NCBI GenBank assembly: GCA_900169235.1
Contig: FWCC01000011.1
Location: 177,553 to 241,552, forward strand
Reading direction: 5' to 3'
DNA length: 64,000 nucleotides
DNA from: Zarea fungicola
Taxonomy: Eukaryota > Ascomycota > Sordariomycetes > Hypocreales > Cordycipitaceae
The notes beneath the pieces are model-generated. The model saw only the letters and a program-made list of their open reading frames with translations, searched no databases and had not been told where the DNA came from. Below, piece after piece: positions 23,873 to 34,974 of this stretch (the first letter of the stretch is position 1; every line of letters starts with the position of its first letter). A program made the position numbers and the translations under genes.

Positions 23873-24693
23873 TCTCTGTGCCTGCCAGGTAGCTCCTGAA
23901 CTAGACTCTAGTGAAAAAAAAAGATGATGAAAAGTTTCCGCGTATGTCTGGTAGATGAGATGTCTTGTGCATGGCAGATCTCCCCGCTGACACTTTCTTC
24001 ACGGACTGAGAGACAAAGCTGTTAAGATGGAACGAACAGAAGGCATCCATGAATCCAACTGTTATCGCATTTAAAGTTTCCTGGTGGTTTAAATTGGAAA
24101 ACTAACCCCCAGTATTAGAAGGAAATTATTTACACCACCCGATACAGTCGCGCTGAGTGGTGGGCTAGGCACGCCTTGCACAGGCAACAATGCAGTGCAT
24201 TGAAACAATATTGAAGCAGTAAATAATCTTTTTCTTTTTCTTTTTCTTTTTCTTCATGGCTTTAAAATGTGTAACTAGTATCTAGGGTAAAAACGCCACG
24301 GGTTAGCTTCGCCCGCAGGCGCAAGCTTCCTTGAAGCATCGATCGCCACTATGTACAAGGTAGGGCGATCTGATGGGCAAGATACCGGCGACTCATTCAA
24401 CTTAAAAGAAAATCCACAAGCCACAAGGCTGAAGCCTGGAAAGCTAGTATTCAAGTTATTTTCGTTACAAGCAGGCCTAACCCTCCACTTATATATCAAT
24501 ACAGAGGTCTCAAATTTGAGCGCAAAATTTCACACCTAGATTTCATCGCCTTGGTCTAAGCCTCCCATCATCATACTGGCTGACCACCTATACCCCAACA
24601 TTCGCGTTGAAATAAATCAACAACTTGGCAAACAGAAAAAAGGTAACGAGGGTAAATTTACTCGAAAAATACCAAGCACCAGCACCCTACAAC
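23873..24693. other. Intergenic region upstream of the arrestin gene
   Basis: It holds the 3' flank of the helicase gene and the presumed promoter and leader of the arrestin gene. Besides a pyrimidine microsatellite (listed separately) I see no gene. The arrestin frame stays open upstream to about 24625, but there is no ATG before 24694. Confidence 0.45.
24229..24252. repeat. (TTTTTC)n microsatellite
   Basis: About four tandem copies of a six-base CTTTTT unit form a strict pyrimidine tract roughly 440 bases before the arrestin start codon. Such tracts are common in fungal promoters and leaders. Confidence 0.8.
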
Positions 24694-25920
24694 ATGCCTC
24701 GAGTCAGGTATGAGGGCTCTCGAGCGCTCAGGATATTACTTGCCAAACCAATTGATCATGTATACAAACCTGGCGATATCATTATTGGAAAAGTCATCCG
24801 TCAACAGCATATTGTCGCTAGCCGGGGTCAAGTTACTATTTTTTTGCTTGGCCGGGTCAAAACAAAAATTGACAAGACATACGACAACGGCACCTACACC
24901 ACCGGTGAGACTTATCGTAGCCAACTTTGCTTATTCTACGACCAGGAGACTGAGACTACACGGGTTCTCTACTCTGGGCCGCTGCATATTGCTGCCGACG
25001 AAGCAGATCCCTTGGTGCTACCATTCGGCTTAAAAATACCGAAGTGCAACTCGTCGCTGCCAGCAAACTTTTCGGCGACTTCCTCTCTCGACGAATGCTA
25101 TGTCGAATATTGGCTTGATGCCGAGATATTTCCTAGCCCGGGCACAGAAAGCAGGACCGCCAACCCAGCTCTGGCCAGGCACCCTATTGTCTTGGGCAAC
25201 TTGACAGATGAGGTGGCCAGAGAAGAAGTCTATGTCGGGACCGCTCAGCGGCACTCCATCTGTGCATACAGGCTAATACCGAACATGGAAGAGGCCCAGC
25301 TTACGTTTAAACAGATGATCAAACAGTTTTTACACATGCCAAGTGTACCTTCGCTTTCCTTCTTGGTGCGTATGGACTTGCCAGCCGATATGCAGCTCGA
25401 AGACCCCAATACGATACCACTATTGCTGCGGATATCAAGAGTTGATAGGAGAACAAGCGAAGCTGTTCGCAAGACGACACACATGGCAACCATAAACAAC
25501 ATTAGAATAATGCTCAAAACGCATGTCCGTTTTTCGGCAGGAGAAGATGATTTCAGCTACCCGCGAGAATCTTCCGCGAGGGAGTTCGTGTACTTGGGCC
25601 TCGGGACCGCTCTGGCGATGCTTCCCACGCCCCTAGCTGTGAACATTGACCCCAGTGAACAGGCAATCGACTTGGGCATACTTTTGAACTTGCATCTTAC
25701 AAAATATGGCCTTGCAAGTGGGAATCAACTTTTAGTAAGTCCTTGGAAGGGACTGCCGATCACGCCATGCTTCGAAACGAGTATCCTCCGTGTCTGGCAC
25801 TCGCTTAGAGTCACAATCAGCTTCACTGTTGGAGGAAAAAAACGTACCAATGCCTTTACATCGCCTTGTCGCATCCTGGGGCAGCGTGACATCCCGCGAC
25901 CGGTGCATCCCTCAAGATAG
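24694..25920 (+). CDS. Alpha-arrestin-like protein
   Basis: An intronless frame of 408 residues from the first ATG (MPRVRYEGSRALRILLAKP). The N-terminal arrestin fold is suggested by the beta-strand pattern YKPGDIIIGKVIRQQHIVAS, then RGQVTIFLLGRVKTKI, where polar and hydrophobic residues alternate as in ART-type arrestins. A second beta-rich half ends with FETSILRVWHSLRVTISFTV, resembling the C-terminal arrestin strand. Alpha-arrestins are adaptors that recruit HECT ubiquitin ligases to plasma-membrane transporters for endocytosis. No PPxY ligase-binding motif is visible, so this member may need a partner or have another role. It lacks the long disordered tail of many fungal arrestins. A GTAAGT near 25735 could mark an intron, but reading through keeps the arrestin-like end, so I kept one exon. 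Confidence 0.75.
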   Translation: MPRVRYEGSRALRILLAKPIDHVYKPGDIIIGKVIRQQHIVASRGQVTIFLLGRVKTKIDKTYDNGTYTTGETYRSQLCLFYDQETETTRVLYSGPLHIAADEADPLVLPFGLKIPKCNSSLPANFSATSSLDECYVEYWLDAEIFPSPGTESRTANPALARHPIVLGNLTDEVAREEVYVGTAQRHSICAYRLIPNMEEAQLTFKQMIKQFLHMPSVPSLSFLVRMDLPADMQLEDPNTIPLLLRISRVDRRTSEAVRKTTHMATINNIRIMLKTHVRFSAGEDDFSYPRESSAREFVYLGLGTALAMLPTPLAVNIDPSEQAIDLGILLNLHLTKYGLASGNQLLVSPWKGLPITPCFETSILRVWHSLRVTISFTVGGKKRTNAFTSPCRILGQRDIPRPVHPSR

Positions 25921-26460
25921 CAAGATAATACCTACTGGATTTAGCGAGTCGGAAGGGGAACAAAAAAGCGAAAATGGTTTGCTACGGAATTGCGGCTCTG
26001 GTGGCGGCTTCTACTGTAGGCTACACAGTTCCCCTGCTCAATTGAGCATGAATTATTAAATAAGTTGCGAAAGATTAAAGAAGTAATAATTAATGTACCA
26101 AAAATATTATGTCAAAGCCACGTATAACAATTATGCAGGTGGCAAAGGCCCCTTGTGTGTTAGACCTGTCGGTCCTGGAGTCAGATCAAACTGCGTGCTC
26201 ATCAGTATTGCGAGCCTGCTCTTAACTGTGAGTATAGCCAGCAGGTTTGTAGATCACAACTTTCTCGCTGATGCTAGGCAGTGCAAAGTGGAGGATTTGA
26301 TGGTGATGTATTACCTCGCGACTGCGGCTGAATATATGACGTTACTTCTGCCTAAAGTAGCGGCCTACCACATGCCACATATAGGGTCGCTCTAGCTTGC
26401 GTCAATAAATGTTAAAGAATCTTTGCCTTACACCAGCCATACTGAGGATTTCTTCCAACA
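25921..26460. other. Intergenic region
   Basis: About 540 AT-rich bases between the arrestin stop and the GFA-domain gene. Short frames only; nothing else supported. Confidence 0.45.
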
Positions 26461-27054
26461 ATGTCAAAAATACCACCCACGCGACAAGCACTGACTGGCA
26501 GTTGCCACTGCGGGAGCACGCGCTACGTCCTTTTCCTCCAGCTTCCCGCGACGAGCAACGAATCCTGCCCACCGCGTGAAGGCGAGCAGAAGATCCAGCG
26601 CTGCAACTGCACAACTTGCCACAAGCTGGGCCACTTCCACTTGAAGCCCGCCAACCCATTTACAGATTTTATGCTACTCTCCCCGCTGGACCCATTCGAG
26701 TCCCTGGGAGACTATCTCACCTCTGACAAGCTTCTGCACTTTTTCTTCTGCAAGACCTGTGGCGTGCGGTGTCTGGTATTTTACGGTAGCGGGGAAACGG
26801 TCGATGTCGATCTCGGCGCTGCCGGCGTGAAGGGGTATGAGGTCGGGAACAGAACTCGAGTGTGGAGGGCCAAGGACATGCCACCAGGCACGTATATCTC
26901 TGTGAATGGGCACACGATTGATGCAGGGCAGGATGGGTTTGATATGCGTGAGTTGACGGAGAAGAAGAATGTCATGTATATTGATAACTATTTTGAGGGC
27001 GAGAAGAAGCGACCGGCCCGATGGGATAGTCCTCATCCAGATGGTTCGTATTAA
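26461..27054 (+). CDS. GFA/CENP-V family zinc-binding protein
   Basis: An intronless 197-residue frame. The family signature is present: GSCHCGSTRYVL near residue 13, then CNCTTCHKLGHFHL near residue 49, and FFFCKTCGVRCLVF near residue 83, giving the Cys ligands for the two zinc ions of the glutathione-dependent formaldehyde-activating (GFA) fold. The later part (RVWRAKDMPPGTYISVNGHT) matches the long form of GFA proteins common in ascomycetes. The fold binds zinc and in some bacteria handles glutathione-formaldehyde adducts, but the substrate of the fungal paralogues is generally unknown. It is convergent with the kinase gene, with only 64 bases between stop codons. Confidence 0.88.
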   Translation: MSKIPPTRQALTGSCHCGSTRYVLFLQLPATSNESCPPREGEQKIQRCNCTTCHKLGHFHLKPANPFTDFMLLSPLDPFESLGDYLTSDKLLHFFFCKTCGVRCLVFYGSGETVDVDLGAAGVKGYEVGNRTRVWRAKDMPPGTYISVNGHTIDAGQDGFDMRELTEKKNVMYIDNYFEGEKKRPARWDSPHPDGSY

Positions 27055-27118
27055 AGTTATTATTATATACAAGAGTTCTGTTATTGTAATGTTCGTGGGG
27101 CGATTTTTTACAGTCACT

Positions 27119-28075
27119 TCAGCCACCTAGCAGCTCTGCGAGCTCTCCAGTGAGCAGATCCAGGCAGCGATTCTTCAACGCCAGTGTCTCTTCGCTGCTC
27201 ATTACTGATGGTATTGGTGCTGCAGCGGCACCTGCCAAGTCACTTGTGTCCTCAGCGAGATCCTTCAACGACACATAGTGTCCCCTCCAGCATCGGCTAA
27301 TGATGCCATCCAGTGCGCTGCCTTTAAGCTTTGGAAACTTCATTCGCTGTAACCAGTCAGGTACGTCTGTCTGGAACTGATCCTCGTAGGGCTCCATTCC
27401 GTAAACGATGGTGTACATTACGGAGGCGAAAGAGAACTGTACCGTCCGGGCGCCGTTAAACCCCCAGGTTCCACGCTGCGGTCCAGCTTCACGGCCTTGG
27501 AGACGTGCCCAGGGCGCCCGCTGACCATGGGAAATAGACCCGATGGGATGGACGTCTTCAAAATCTATCAGTTTCAGATGACCCTCTTTGTCAAGCATCA
27601 GGTTCACCGGTCGTAGGTCACAGTGCATCAGCCCGATTTTCTCGAGCCAAGCAATTCCAGTGGCCAGCTCCATGGCCCACTGCTCTGCCTGCGCCATGGG
27701 TATCGTCTGGGTTACAGATACCAGTCGACCGTTAGGAGTGCGAAGCTGATGCCCTTCAATCAGCTCATCCAAAGTGCCACCTGACATGAATGCCAAAAAG
27801 TTTACCCTGGGTCCTCTTAGGAAACTTTGAAGAATGTATGGACATGGCTCCTGCGAGTCAAAAATGTCGTAGATGCGGTTTTCACGCGCCAGAGCTTGCT
27901 CTGCATGGTCTTCATTGTCGCCGACATGTGCAGTTCTGTTTGGGACTTTGATGGCAATGCCGTCGTCAATCTTGAAAACTAACCCTGTAGAGCCGCGACC
28001 GAGCAAAGTGAAGTCGCGAAGAAAGTCAGGTACCACAGACGACTGGGAGTGCGCCATGCCGTTAGCGCTCTGCAT
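27119..28075 (-). CDS. Divergent protein kinase-domain protein
   Basis: An intronless frame of 318 residues that is almost entirely a kinase fold. The glycine loop is LLGRGSTGLVFK, the ATP lysine lies in GIAIKVPN, the catalytic loop is LMHCDLRPVNLML and the metal-binding motif is LIDFEDVHP. The catalytic Asp and Asn and the metal-binding Asp are kept, but HRD reads HCD, the following Lys is Arg, and DFG reads DFE. The C-lobe is present (YGMEPYEDQF, SRCWRGHYVS). Fungal genomes hold families of such small orphan kinases, often of unknown target. It could be active or a pseudokinase. No membrane segment or other domain is seen. Confidence 0.85.
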   Translation of the reverse strand: MQSANGMAHSQSSVVPDFLRDFTLLGRGSTGLVFKIDDGIAIKVPNRTAHVGDNEDHAEQALARENRIYDIFDSQEPCPYILQSFLRGPRVNFLAFMSGGTLDELIEGHQLRTPNGRLVSVTQTIPMAQAEQWAMELATGIAWLEKIGLMHCDLRPVNLMLDKEGHLKLIDFEDVHPIGSISHGQRAPWARLQGREAGPQRGTWGFNGARTVQFSFASVMYTIVYGMEPYEDQFQTDVPDWLQRMKFPKLKGSALDGIISRCWRGHYVSLKDLAEDTSDLAGAAAAPIPSVMSSEETLALKNRCLDLLTGELAELLGG

Positions 28076-29507
28076 CGATCCGCGGAATTACGAGCTGCGG
28101 CAATTCACTTCAAGTACAGTGCCTTGCAAACAAGAGTTGTAGCCAATGAAGACGCCTTCACTGATTCGGCCTTATACAGCGTGGCGGAGTAAATGTAAGC
28201 AATGTAACGTGCCGACAAGGTCCGCCGACTGCTCCCTTGCCTTGACTCGGTCTCACAGAAACGCCACACGCTGATGCTCAAGAAAACGATTTGAGAATTG
28301 AAATTGTTTATGAGTTAATTACTGCGAAACCACACTATAGCAGCGTTGGTGGAGCATCTGAAAATTGTACCGACGGAAGCACACGGTATAATAATTAGCG
28401 GGCTGCAAATTTCATGTAGTTCAGTATAGTTTCGGCAATTTCAACCGTGTGGCTCCCAACACTGGTTAATAACTGATTGTTTGGACACACCGAGTATTGA
28501 CGGCTAGAATATTAAAGATGGAAAACTTTGCCCTGCGTAGCCATATCCAACATGTTGCTGAAGACTTGGCGCTACAATAAATTCCCACCACGGCGACATA
28601 GGACCTTGCTCGTTAATTACTTGTAGATCAATTACCACAAGGCTCAATAACGCGAGTTGCCTGACAGGGCGTCTCCGTATCGTGGCGTAATCGAGCCACA
28701 ATAATTGCTTTCGAGCAAGGAAAAATCCCCCTTCAATCTCAAAAGGTATACCGGCATATAACGGAGTGCGAGCCCCGCGCGGCATCTTTAACCGTTCGAC
28801 GTCTCCACGATGAACCAGTTCATACTTGCCCGATTAGTGCAACAGTCAGGTACCCCGCAAAGATCTGCACAATATGCCATGCTTCTCTGGCCAAGCTTTG
28901 GGCTTGCGGCAAGGCTGGGCCACAATGGACGCGGCCAAATCCGGGGACTATGCAGCCCTGCGGCATTGCGATGCCGAGAATCGTGACGGGCGTGGTGCCA
29001 AGACGTAATGTTCCTATCTAATAGCAGGGACAAGGCCACCAACTCTTCTCAACTCCTAGATCTAATTGGCGGAACGGCGGGTAGTTCGGCAGGTGGAGTG
29101 GCGATTATGTTCCCTGTTTGAAATCGCATAACATACTAAACCCGTGGAGGGTTGCAATGGCAATCCTCCAGAGTGTCGTGAAGGCTTCGTCTGATCCAGC
29201 TCCATGTGTCGGCAATTACAATCTGACTTCTACAACAGTATATGTATGACTACAAACCGATAAGACTGACTGAGGTGTTTAGATGGAGGAAGATGCAATT
29301 TATTTTGACCGTAAATGACCGGTAGTCTTGGTTTTTGTACCTCTTGGCGACATCTCGCGGCTGCTGATTGTATAGGATCTATAGACATCCATCATCTATA
29401 AGAACGTTGTTTTGTCCTGTAGCTTTTACGCCATCAGCCAAACTTTCAAGCCATCCGGTACATTAATCTACACAAGGTAAAAGAAAGTTACCGCAGAGTC
29501 AAGCATC
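28076..29507. other. Intergenic region between the kinase and chitosanase genes
   Basis: About 1.4 kb shared by two divergently transcribed genes. Two minus-strand frames of 84-93 codons (28504-28785, 28788-29042) show no motif, no coding bias and no related sequence I recognise, so I do not call them genes. Confidence 0.45.
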
Positions 29508-30550
29508 ATGATTGGCCTTGCAAACGTTGTCGCCGTTACGGCTGCCCTTGGCCTGGTTAATGGTCGGAGCGTTTTCCCCAGAGACACGCCGTCCAGCGTG
29601 AATGGTGGTGACTACGATGATCCCAACAATGGACCGCCATCAGATTGGTTTGCAGGTGATAGTTCGATTCCAGCGTCGCAGATTGCCTCCGCCGCCCAGC
29701 AATGCTCCCAGGTCCCCGACGATGCTACTTATATTCTTGGAGAGGGCGAATCTGAGACCGCCACAATCTACAGTGATTGGTCGGGATTTTCCAGCGTTAG
29801 ACAAAGTCCAATAAAAAAAGGCATTTGCGCATAAACTGACATTTAAATAGGGTGCTGCATATGTCTTTACTGCTGATATGGACGTCGACTGTGATGGCCT
29901 AGACTATCAATGCGAGGTGCGTCTTCCCATCTTCGGGACACACAAATGCATAAATCCCATAGCGAGTCTCCTACTAACAAAAATATAGGGCAATCCTGAT
30001 GGCCAGCCTCAAACCAACTTTGGTGCGCTCGCTGCGTACGAAGTTCCATTTGTTGTTATTCCAGACACGTTTGCAGGCGAACACGGTGACGAGCTCCCTG
30101 GAAACAATGTTGTTGGCGTGATTTGGTAAGTGTCCATGCTTTTACGCCGATTTGAGCTTTCTGATGTAGATAAAAAATTCTGATCTGATATAGCAACGGT
30201 AAACTCTTCTACGGTGTCTTTGGTGATACCGACGGCGATGACCCTGAGGAGATTGGTGAGGCCTCGTGGCTCATGGCGCAAGCCTGCTTCCCTGGCGAGG
30301 GTCTCAACGGCGGCAGCGGACACGGCGATGCCGATGTCACCTGTAAGTTCTGCCCAACTATCATCAGTCTTGTGTCTGAGGGCAAGCGCATGCTGACAAA
30401 AGAAATGCAGACATCTTCTTCACCGGCAGCGACGCTGTTCTCCCCAGCAGTGCCATTGACGACAACTATGTCACAGACTTTGCTGCCTTGCAAGACTTGG
30501 GCAACAAGTTGATGAACGACCTCGTTTCTAACCTCAACCTGGGCTCTTGA
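29508..30550 (+). CDS. Secreted GH75 chitosanase
   Basis: Five exons (29508-29795, 29851-29916, 29989-30125, 30194-30342, 30411-30550) join in frame to 259 residues. The first 19-20 residues are a signal peptide (MIGLANVVAVTAALGLVNG). The mature part has the GH75 hallmarks: AAYVFTADMDVDCDG with conserved acidic residues, GNPDGQPQTNFGAL, and VPFVVIPDTF. These are followed by NGKLFYGVFGDTDGDDPEEI and EASWLMAQACFP. The family hydrolyses beta-1,4 bonds of chitosan by an inverting mechanism outside the cell, and is used in remodelling or attacking fungal walls and in feeding. Introns 2-5 bear typical donors and short AG acceptors. The zinc-cluster factor at 30.9 kb lies tail-to-tail with it. Confidence 0.93.
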
Positions 30551-30900
30551 GCATGTCGAACTGCGAACAAAAGGAGGATAGTGAGATGCCGCAAGATTGA
30601 TCCGGCGATGGCCAAAGTCGTACCGATATTGTCTCAGCCTGTTAGCTCGACATGTCTAGGGGAGACGTAAATATTCTCAGAAAAAGTAATACATAGCCCT
30701 CCGAGCAACTCATTATATTTCGAGAAGCCTTTATGTATAAGTCTATAAGTCTAAGCCTAGATAGGAGAGGTGTGGCCAGATCAAAGTGCATGTCGCCATT
30801 TCCAAACTGACCACCGCACAATGAGCTTCTAGCTTTTGAGATCGTCATGGAGAGTTTCTCCGCGCTAATAGAAGTACAAAGGGTGCTATTTATTTATTTA

Positions 30901-32079
30901 CTAAAAATTCGCTTTGATCTGCTCATTCGGCCACGTCAGTACGTCTGCCCAGGGCTCACCGAGGTGCTTTGAAATTGACCAAACCAAAAACTGTCCCGCA
31001 CCATCAAAGATCCAATATCTCCGCGACCGATGCAGCAGAACCGCGCAATACGCCAGTATAACCAATGCCTCTGGTGTGCGATCCTTGATCAAGCCCAAAA
31101 ATTCAACGGGCAGGTGCGTCGCCCACGCCCCGATGAAATGCACGCGACTGCGCGGGTCCGACGCGGCCTTGGACAAGTCAAACGTCCACTGCAGCTCATC
31201 CACCACCACACTACATGTTGCCCTGTCTGCCTCATGCAAGCTGCTGCGTTGAACAAGTGCAGCCAAGGGCGCGCACTCGCAGTCTTCGCTCGACGCCGCC
31301 GCCGCTCGACGATGCGTCTGGCGGAAGCACTCGTAGTCCCGCCCGACAATGTACTCGACCAGGGGCCGGATCTCGGTCCACGACAGTCCCGCAAAGGTGC
31401 GGACGGCGCGCTGCGCGGACAGATACGTGACAAAGGCGTCGAGCAGGGCCTCGAGCTCCCTGTGGCGCAGCGAGTCAAACATGACGTGGATGGCGAGAAA
31501 CGACGAGTACAGGAACATGGGGAGGCTGTTGTTGGTTTCCCCCGTCGGCCTGTCAAGGCCCTCGCGGTTCAACCGCGACAGGCCGCGGGTCTGCAGCTCG
31601 GCCGCCTGCCGTCGATAGTACGCCTGCCTGTCTGCGACGCACACGGTGCTTCTGTGGGCGGCGGCTATGGCGAGGATCTGGTCCATGAGGTACGGGGTCG
31701 TCAGGGCGCACTGGATGCTGACCTTGGAGAAGTGCATGGCCTCGTGGGCGGGGAGACTCAGGCCGTGGCACATTTCCAGCTCAAAGTGGTGCAGGAGCTC
31801 GAGATGCAGCATGGTAAAAACGGCGTGGGTGTCGTCGGCCGGCCCGGAGGGTACTAGGCCGGCCGCACATGGCTGGTGAAGCTCTGGTGATGACGGCAAA
31901 GAGGATTCTGGACGAGCCAAGTGGCTTCCTGGTCTTCGGGACTGCCAGTCGAGGTAGGAGCAGCGGCGCTCAATGGTTGTGCAGTTGCGGCAGGATGGAC
32001 GGCTCTCGTCGCATTTCATGTGTCGGACTTTGCACTCATGGCATCCGTTTCGGGACTTTCTGTGAGGGGCGCGGCGCAT
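30901..32079 (-). CDS. Zn2Cys6 transcription factor, intronless
   Basis: A single frame of 392 residues. The zinc cluster is at residues 13-40: GCHECKVRHMKCDESRPSC then RNCTTIERRCSY, with spacing C-x2-C-x6-C-x5-C-x2-C-x6-C and a basic start (RRAPHRKSRN). The short linker and the C-terminal helical region beginning VFTMLHLELLHHFELEMCHG resemble the group of compact fungal regulators that includes the sterol regulator UPC2 and many orphan factors. It should be nuclear. Codon use is strongly GC-ended, unlike the zinc-cluster genes at 4-14 kb. The next gene upstream on the same strand is an RTA1-like membrane protein, a family that responds to lipid stress. A regulatory link is possible but unproven. 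Confidence 0.88.
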   Translation of the reverse strand: MRRAPHRKSRNGCHECKVRHMKCDESRPSCRNCTTIERRCSYLDWQSRRPGSHLARPESSLPSSPELHQPCAAGLVPSGPADDTHAVFTMLHLELLHHFELEMCHGLSLPAHEAMHFSKVSIQCALTTPYLMDQILAIAAAHRSTVCVADRQAYYRRQAAELQTRGLSRLNREGLDRPTGETNNSLPMFLYSSFLAIHVMFDSLRHRELEALLDAFVTYLSAQRAVRTFAGLSWTEIRPLVEYIVGRDYECFRQTHRRAAAASSEDCECAPLAALVQRSSLHEADRATCSVVVDELQWTFDLSKAASDPRSRVHFIGAWATHLPVEFLGLIKDRTPEALVILAYCAVLLHRSRRYWIFDGAGQFLVWSISKHLGEPWADVLTWPNEQIKANF

Positions 32080-32626
32080 GCTGGACCTAGTGCTAGCATT
32101 GACAATTCAGGAGATGAAATGGTTAACGGGAGTAAATGGTTTGCACCAGGAGCTTTGCAACGAAGAATGGTTTAATGAGTTTGTTGTATGCTTGGGGGAA
32201 AGGGAGAAGGAAGCTTCGCCAACAACTCGGCCATGGTCGTATCCAGGCTCAGCACTGCCTCTGTCCGGCGGGCCGACAGGGCGGCAGTCTACGGCTATGG
32301 AGTTGAAACTTGATGCTGCTTGTTCACTCTTGAGCGTACTGTAAAATAAGGCTAAATACAGCGAGGAAACAAAACTAGCTTAAAATTAATTCTAAGGTGT
32401 TAAATTAATAGATTACCGCCTATGTACATTTATTGAATATGTCTTGCTACAGTTACAGCCTCTCCAGAATTCGCCGAAAAACCACAACAATTCACGTTAA
32501 AATCAGGTTTGCATCCCTATTGTCGACCAAACATGACAGTCGGTACAAAGACAACTAGATACAGTTGCATGCATTCAAACAACCGAAATTGGACATTTTT
32601 GTCTCCTCCAGCATTGTAAATTGCCA
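32080..32626. other. Promoter region of the zinc-cluster gene and 3' flank of the RTA1-like gene
   Basis: About 550 bases, AT-rich in the right half. No coding or RNA feature supported. Confidence 0.45.
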
Positions 32627-33657
32627 TTAGACCGGCAGAGTCTTTGAGTTGGACCTAAGCCTCAGCAGCGTGTGTCCGCCGTCATCAGCCTTGTCATTCC
32701 GCAGAAGCAGTCCAATCTCTCCGGGATGTCTCCAGTTGAACCACGAAACAGTAACAAACATCATGAGGGCGTCAAAGATGTACAGATAGACCTCGAGCGA
32801 TAGCAAATAGCCGTTGTTTCCCTGGACGTATTCCACCACTCGGAAGAGGGAACGAATCATGATGAGGCCGCTGGCCACATACAGCGTGATGAGGTAGCTG
32901 CGCCAGCGAATGCCTGGCTGCTGTGCACGAGATGTCGGCGATGCTGCGAGGCGCCGGTGGAAAACGGCCGCTACTACGACGAAGATGGCAAACCACAGGA
33001 GCTGGAGCACGAGGCCGCCGATGATGATGTTGTTGCCCGCGTCGGCCTTTTTCTTATCTTGCTTTGCCGTTGCCAAGATGCCGCCGCCTAAAAAAAAACA
33101 AAAGTTTAGTTTTATGTACGCTTCAGGTGCAGAGAGAGCCCCTGGTCGAGCCAAGATAAGTACGTACCACCTCCAAGAAGAAAAAAACAGATTACGTCGC
33201 CCGTGACGAATATTTTAGTGAGCCACTTGCGCCGGATCAATGCGTATACTTCTCCGTCGACTAGGAGAATGACTCGGCCGAGTACCATGTAGATGGAGGC
33301 GGCAAACATGGCCGGGGCGAGGAGGAGGAACATGCTCTGGATGAGGTATGGTGGGAGCGTCCAGCAGCCAGCTTTTTGAGATGCTGAAGCAGCACGACCG
33401 GCGAACCCGATGAACTCGACTATTGCTGTGAATTAGCGCTTGGGCTATGTCGTTGCCAGTTCCAAGCTTTACATACAGAGACATCCCACAACCAAAGGGG
33501 TCAGGTACCAGGTTCTCGTCTTGACCATTTGAAATGCATGCAACGCCGTAGAGCCAAAGAAGAGAACAGCAAAAATGATGGCCGCTGGTAAAGATGGCAC
33601 ATAGCGGTAAAAAGAGAATATGGCATGGCGCCAGTCTGCGTCGCAATCGTCGGACAT
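32627..33657 (-). CDS. RTA1-like (lipid-translocating exporter family) membrane protein
   Basis: Three exons (33477-33657, 33168-33419, 32627-33087) join in frame to 297 residues. Hydrophobic segments include SLPAAIIFAVLFFGSTALHA, SMFLLLAPAMFAASIYMVLG, KIFVTGDVICFFLLGGGG, NIIIGGLVLQLLWFAIFVVV and YLYIFDALMMFVTVSWFNW, consistent with the seven-helix RTA1 fold. Family landmarks are LFEFIGFAGR, APAMFAASIYM, FVTGDVICFF and RSLFRVVEYVQGNNGYL. Members of the RTA1/RTM1/RSB1 family sit in the plasma or internal membranes and give resistance to 7-aminocholesterol, molasses toxins or sphingoid bases. The exact substrate is unknown here. Start chosen at the first ATG, in front of a short polar N-terminus (MSDDCDADWRH). 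Confidence 0.92.
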
Positions 33658-34974
33658 GATTGTTTTCGACTTGGTGTTGGCGTGGAGGTAATTCGAGGGG
33701 ATTGTTCTGACAATGATCTCACAGATTGGATTTTCCGAGTCTTTTTAAACAAATTGATAATGGCAGTGACGAAGATGGACGGGATATGGTCCGCATCGAC
33801 TGGGCCACTGTCATTGCCAACACCTTTTGATGCCTTTATATCAATTTCATCATGTCGCAAGAGCAGCCTTTCAGCTACCATCTGCACAGCCGGCCTAAAT
33901 ACACGTATAGAACAGTTTACTGGGTCCGATGAGGCCGGGGAGGTCCTTGGTGGCCTACGAGTCACGGCATTGTTAAAACTAGCTGAAGAGCGTCTTGCCT
34001 CATTTGGATTGATTCTGGAAGACGGCGGGGCCTTTCGTAACAGATACGGCTACGTGTATACAGACGCATGTAATTGGTCAATCCAGCCTCATCGCCCCGT
34101 CGAGCACTTAATCCTGGACAAGATCCACGATAGTTTTAAACGGAGTCACGGAGTATACCGTGGTGGATCAGAGTTCCCTGTTGTGAATGCTGCATTAGAT
34201 GGATGGATGAATTGCTTACTACGTAATTAGCAGCCTTATAGTAACGGTATAGCTTGGACCGAGTTTTTGAGGACGCGTATACACTTGTTCAATCCGACGA
34301 GGTTTACGTAGGCCGCACATGTGGTCAGCACCAATTGACAGTTTACCAGTAAATTAATCCATCATGGGCGACCAGGCTGGCATTTTGGATAGTTGTCTGG
34401 CTTGCTCCTACCAGGTAATCTATTGACCCTTGGGTTGGTAGATGGCCAACTACGACTAGTAAGCAGTAGCTACGTTTTTTTTTTCTTATTAAACTCACTT
34501 TTACAATTGATGGTATTTTCCATCTTTCGACACAGACAATGGCAAGACAATGTTGCTATGCCTGGACAGCTTGTGGCTACCCATCCGCCCCATCCTGGTA
34601 CATGGACTAGTTATTGGACGCATAAATTCAAGAAAGCAACTGAGATGAAATTCCACTTCTTTTTTTAAAAAAAAAATCCGATAATGAATAGTTTTTTATA
34701 ACTTTGTTTTCTTGATCCTGGATGCAACTGTAGTCCGTCTGACCAATGCCGTGCGCTGCAGAGACCCTTAGTCAACCGGCTCCGAAGACCGGCCAAAAAA
34801 GTGTCCACAGCCGGCTACCAGTGAAGTTTACTGCCAAACAGGCGTCACTTTCTTGATCCAGACAATCGTTATCGCCACAATCATTTCCCTTCCATTTATA
34901 ATCGCAATTGAATCTCCAGTCGAATTGCGCCTACACCCGCCTCAAAAATAAAAATCCAGATCCCGACACAGACC
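33658..34974. other. Intergenic region between the RTA1-like gene and HIS3
   Basis: About 1.3 kb shared by two divergent genes. A plus-strand frame from 33625 to 34230 (201 codons) overlaps the first RTA1-like exon in antisense. It has no motif or coding bias and is not called. The half near HIS3 carries A/T homopolymer runs (34471-34481, 34661-34676). Confidence 0.45.

Noticed and set aside
28504..29042. Two minus-strand frames of 93 and 84 codons
   Set aside because: No motif or coding bias, and no splice partner; treated as chance frames.
33625..34230. Plus-strand frame of 201 codons upstream of HIS3
   Set aside because: Overlaps the first RTA1-like exon in antisense, with mixed codon use and no domain; a real gene here cannot be excluded but is not supported.
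34393..34668. Plus-strand frame of 91 codons
   Set aside because: AT-rich and full of Phe/Leu from homopolymer runs, no motif.
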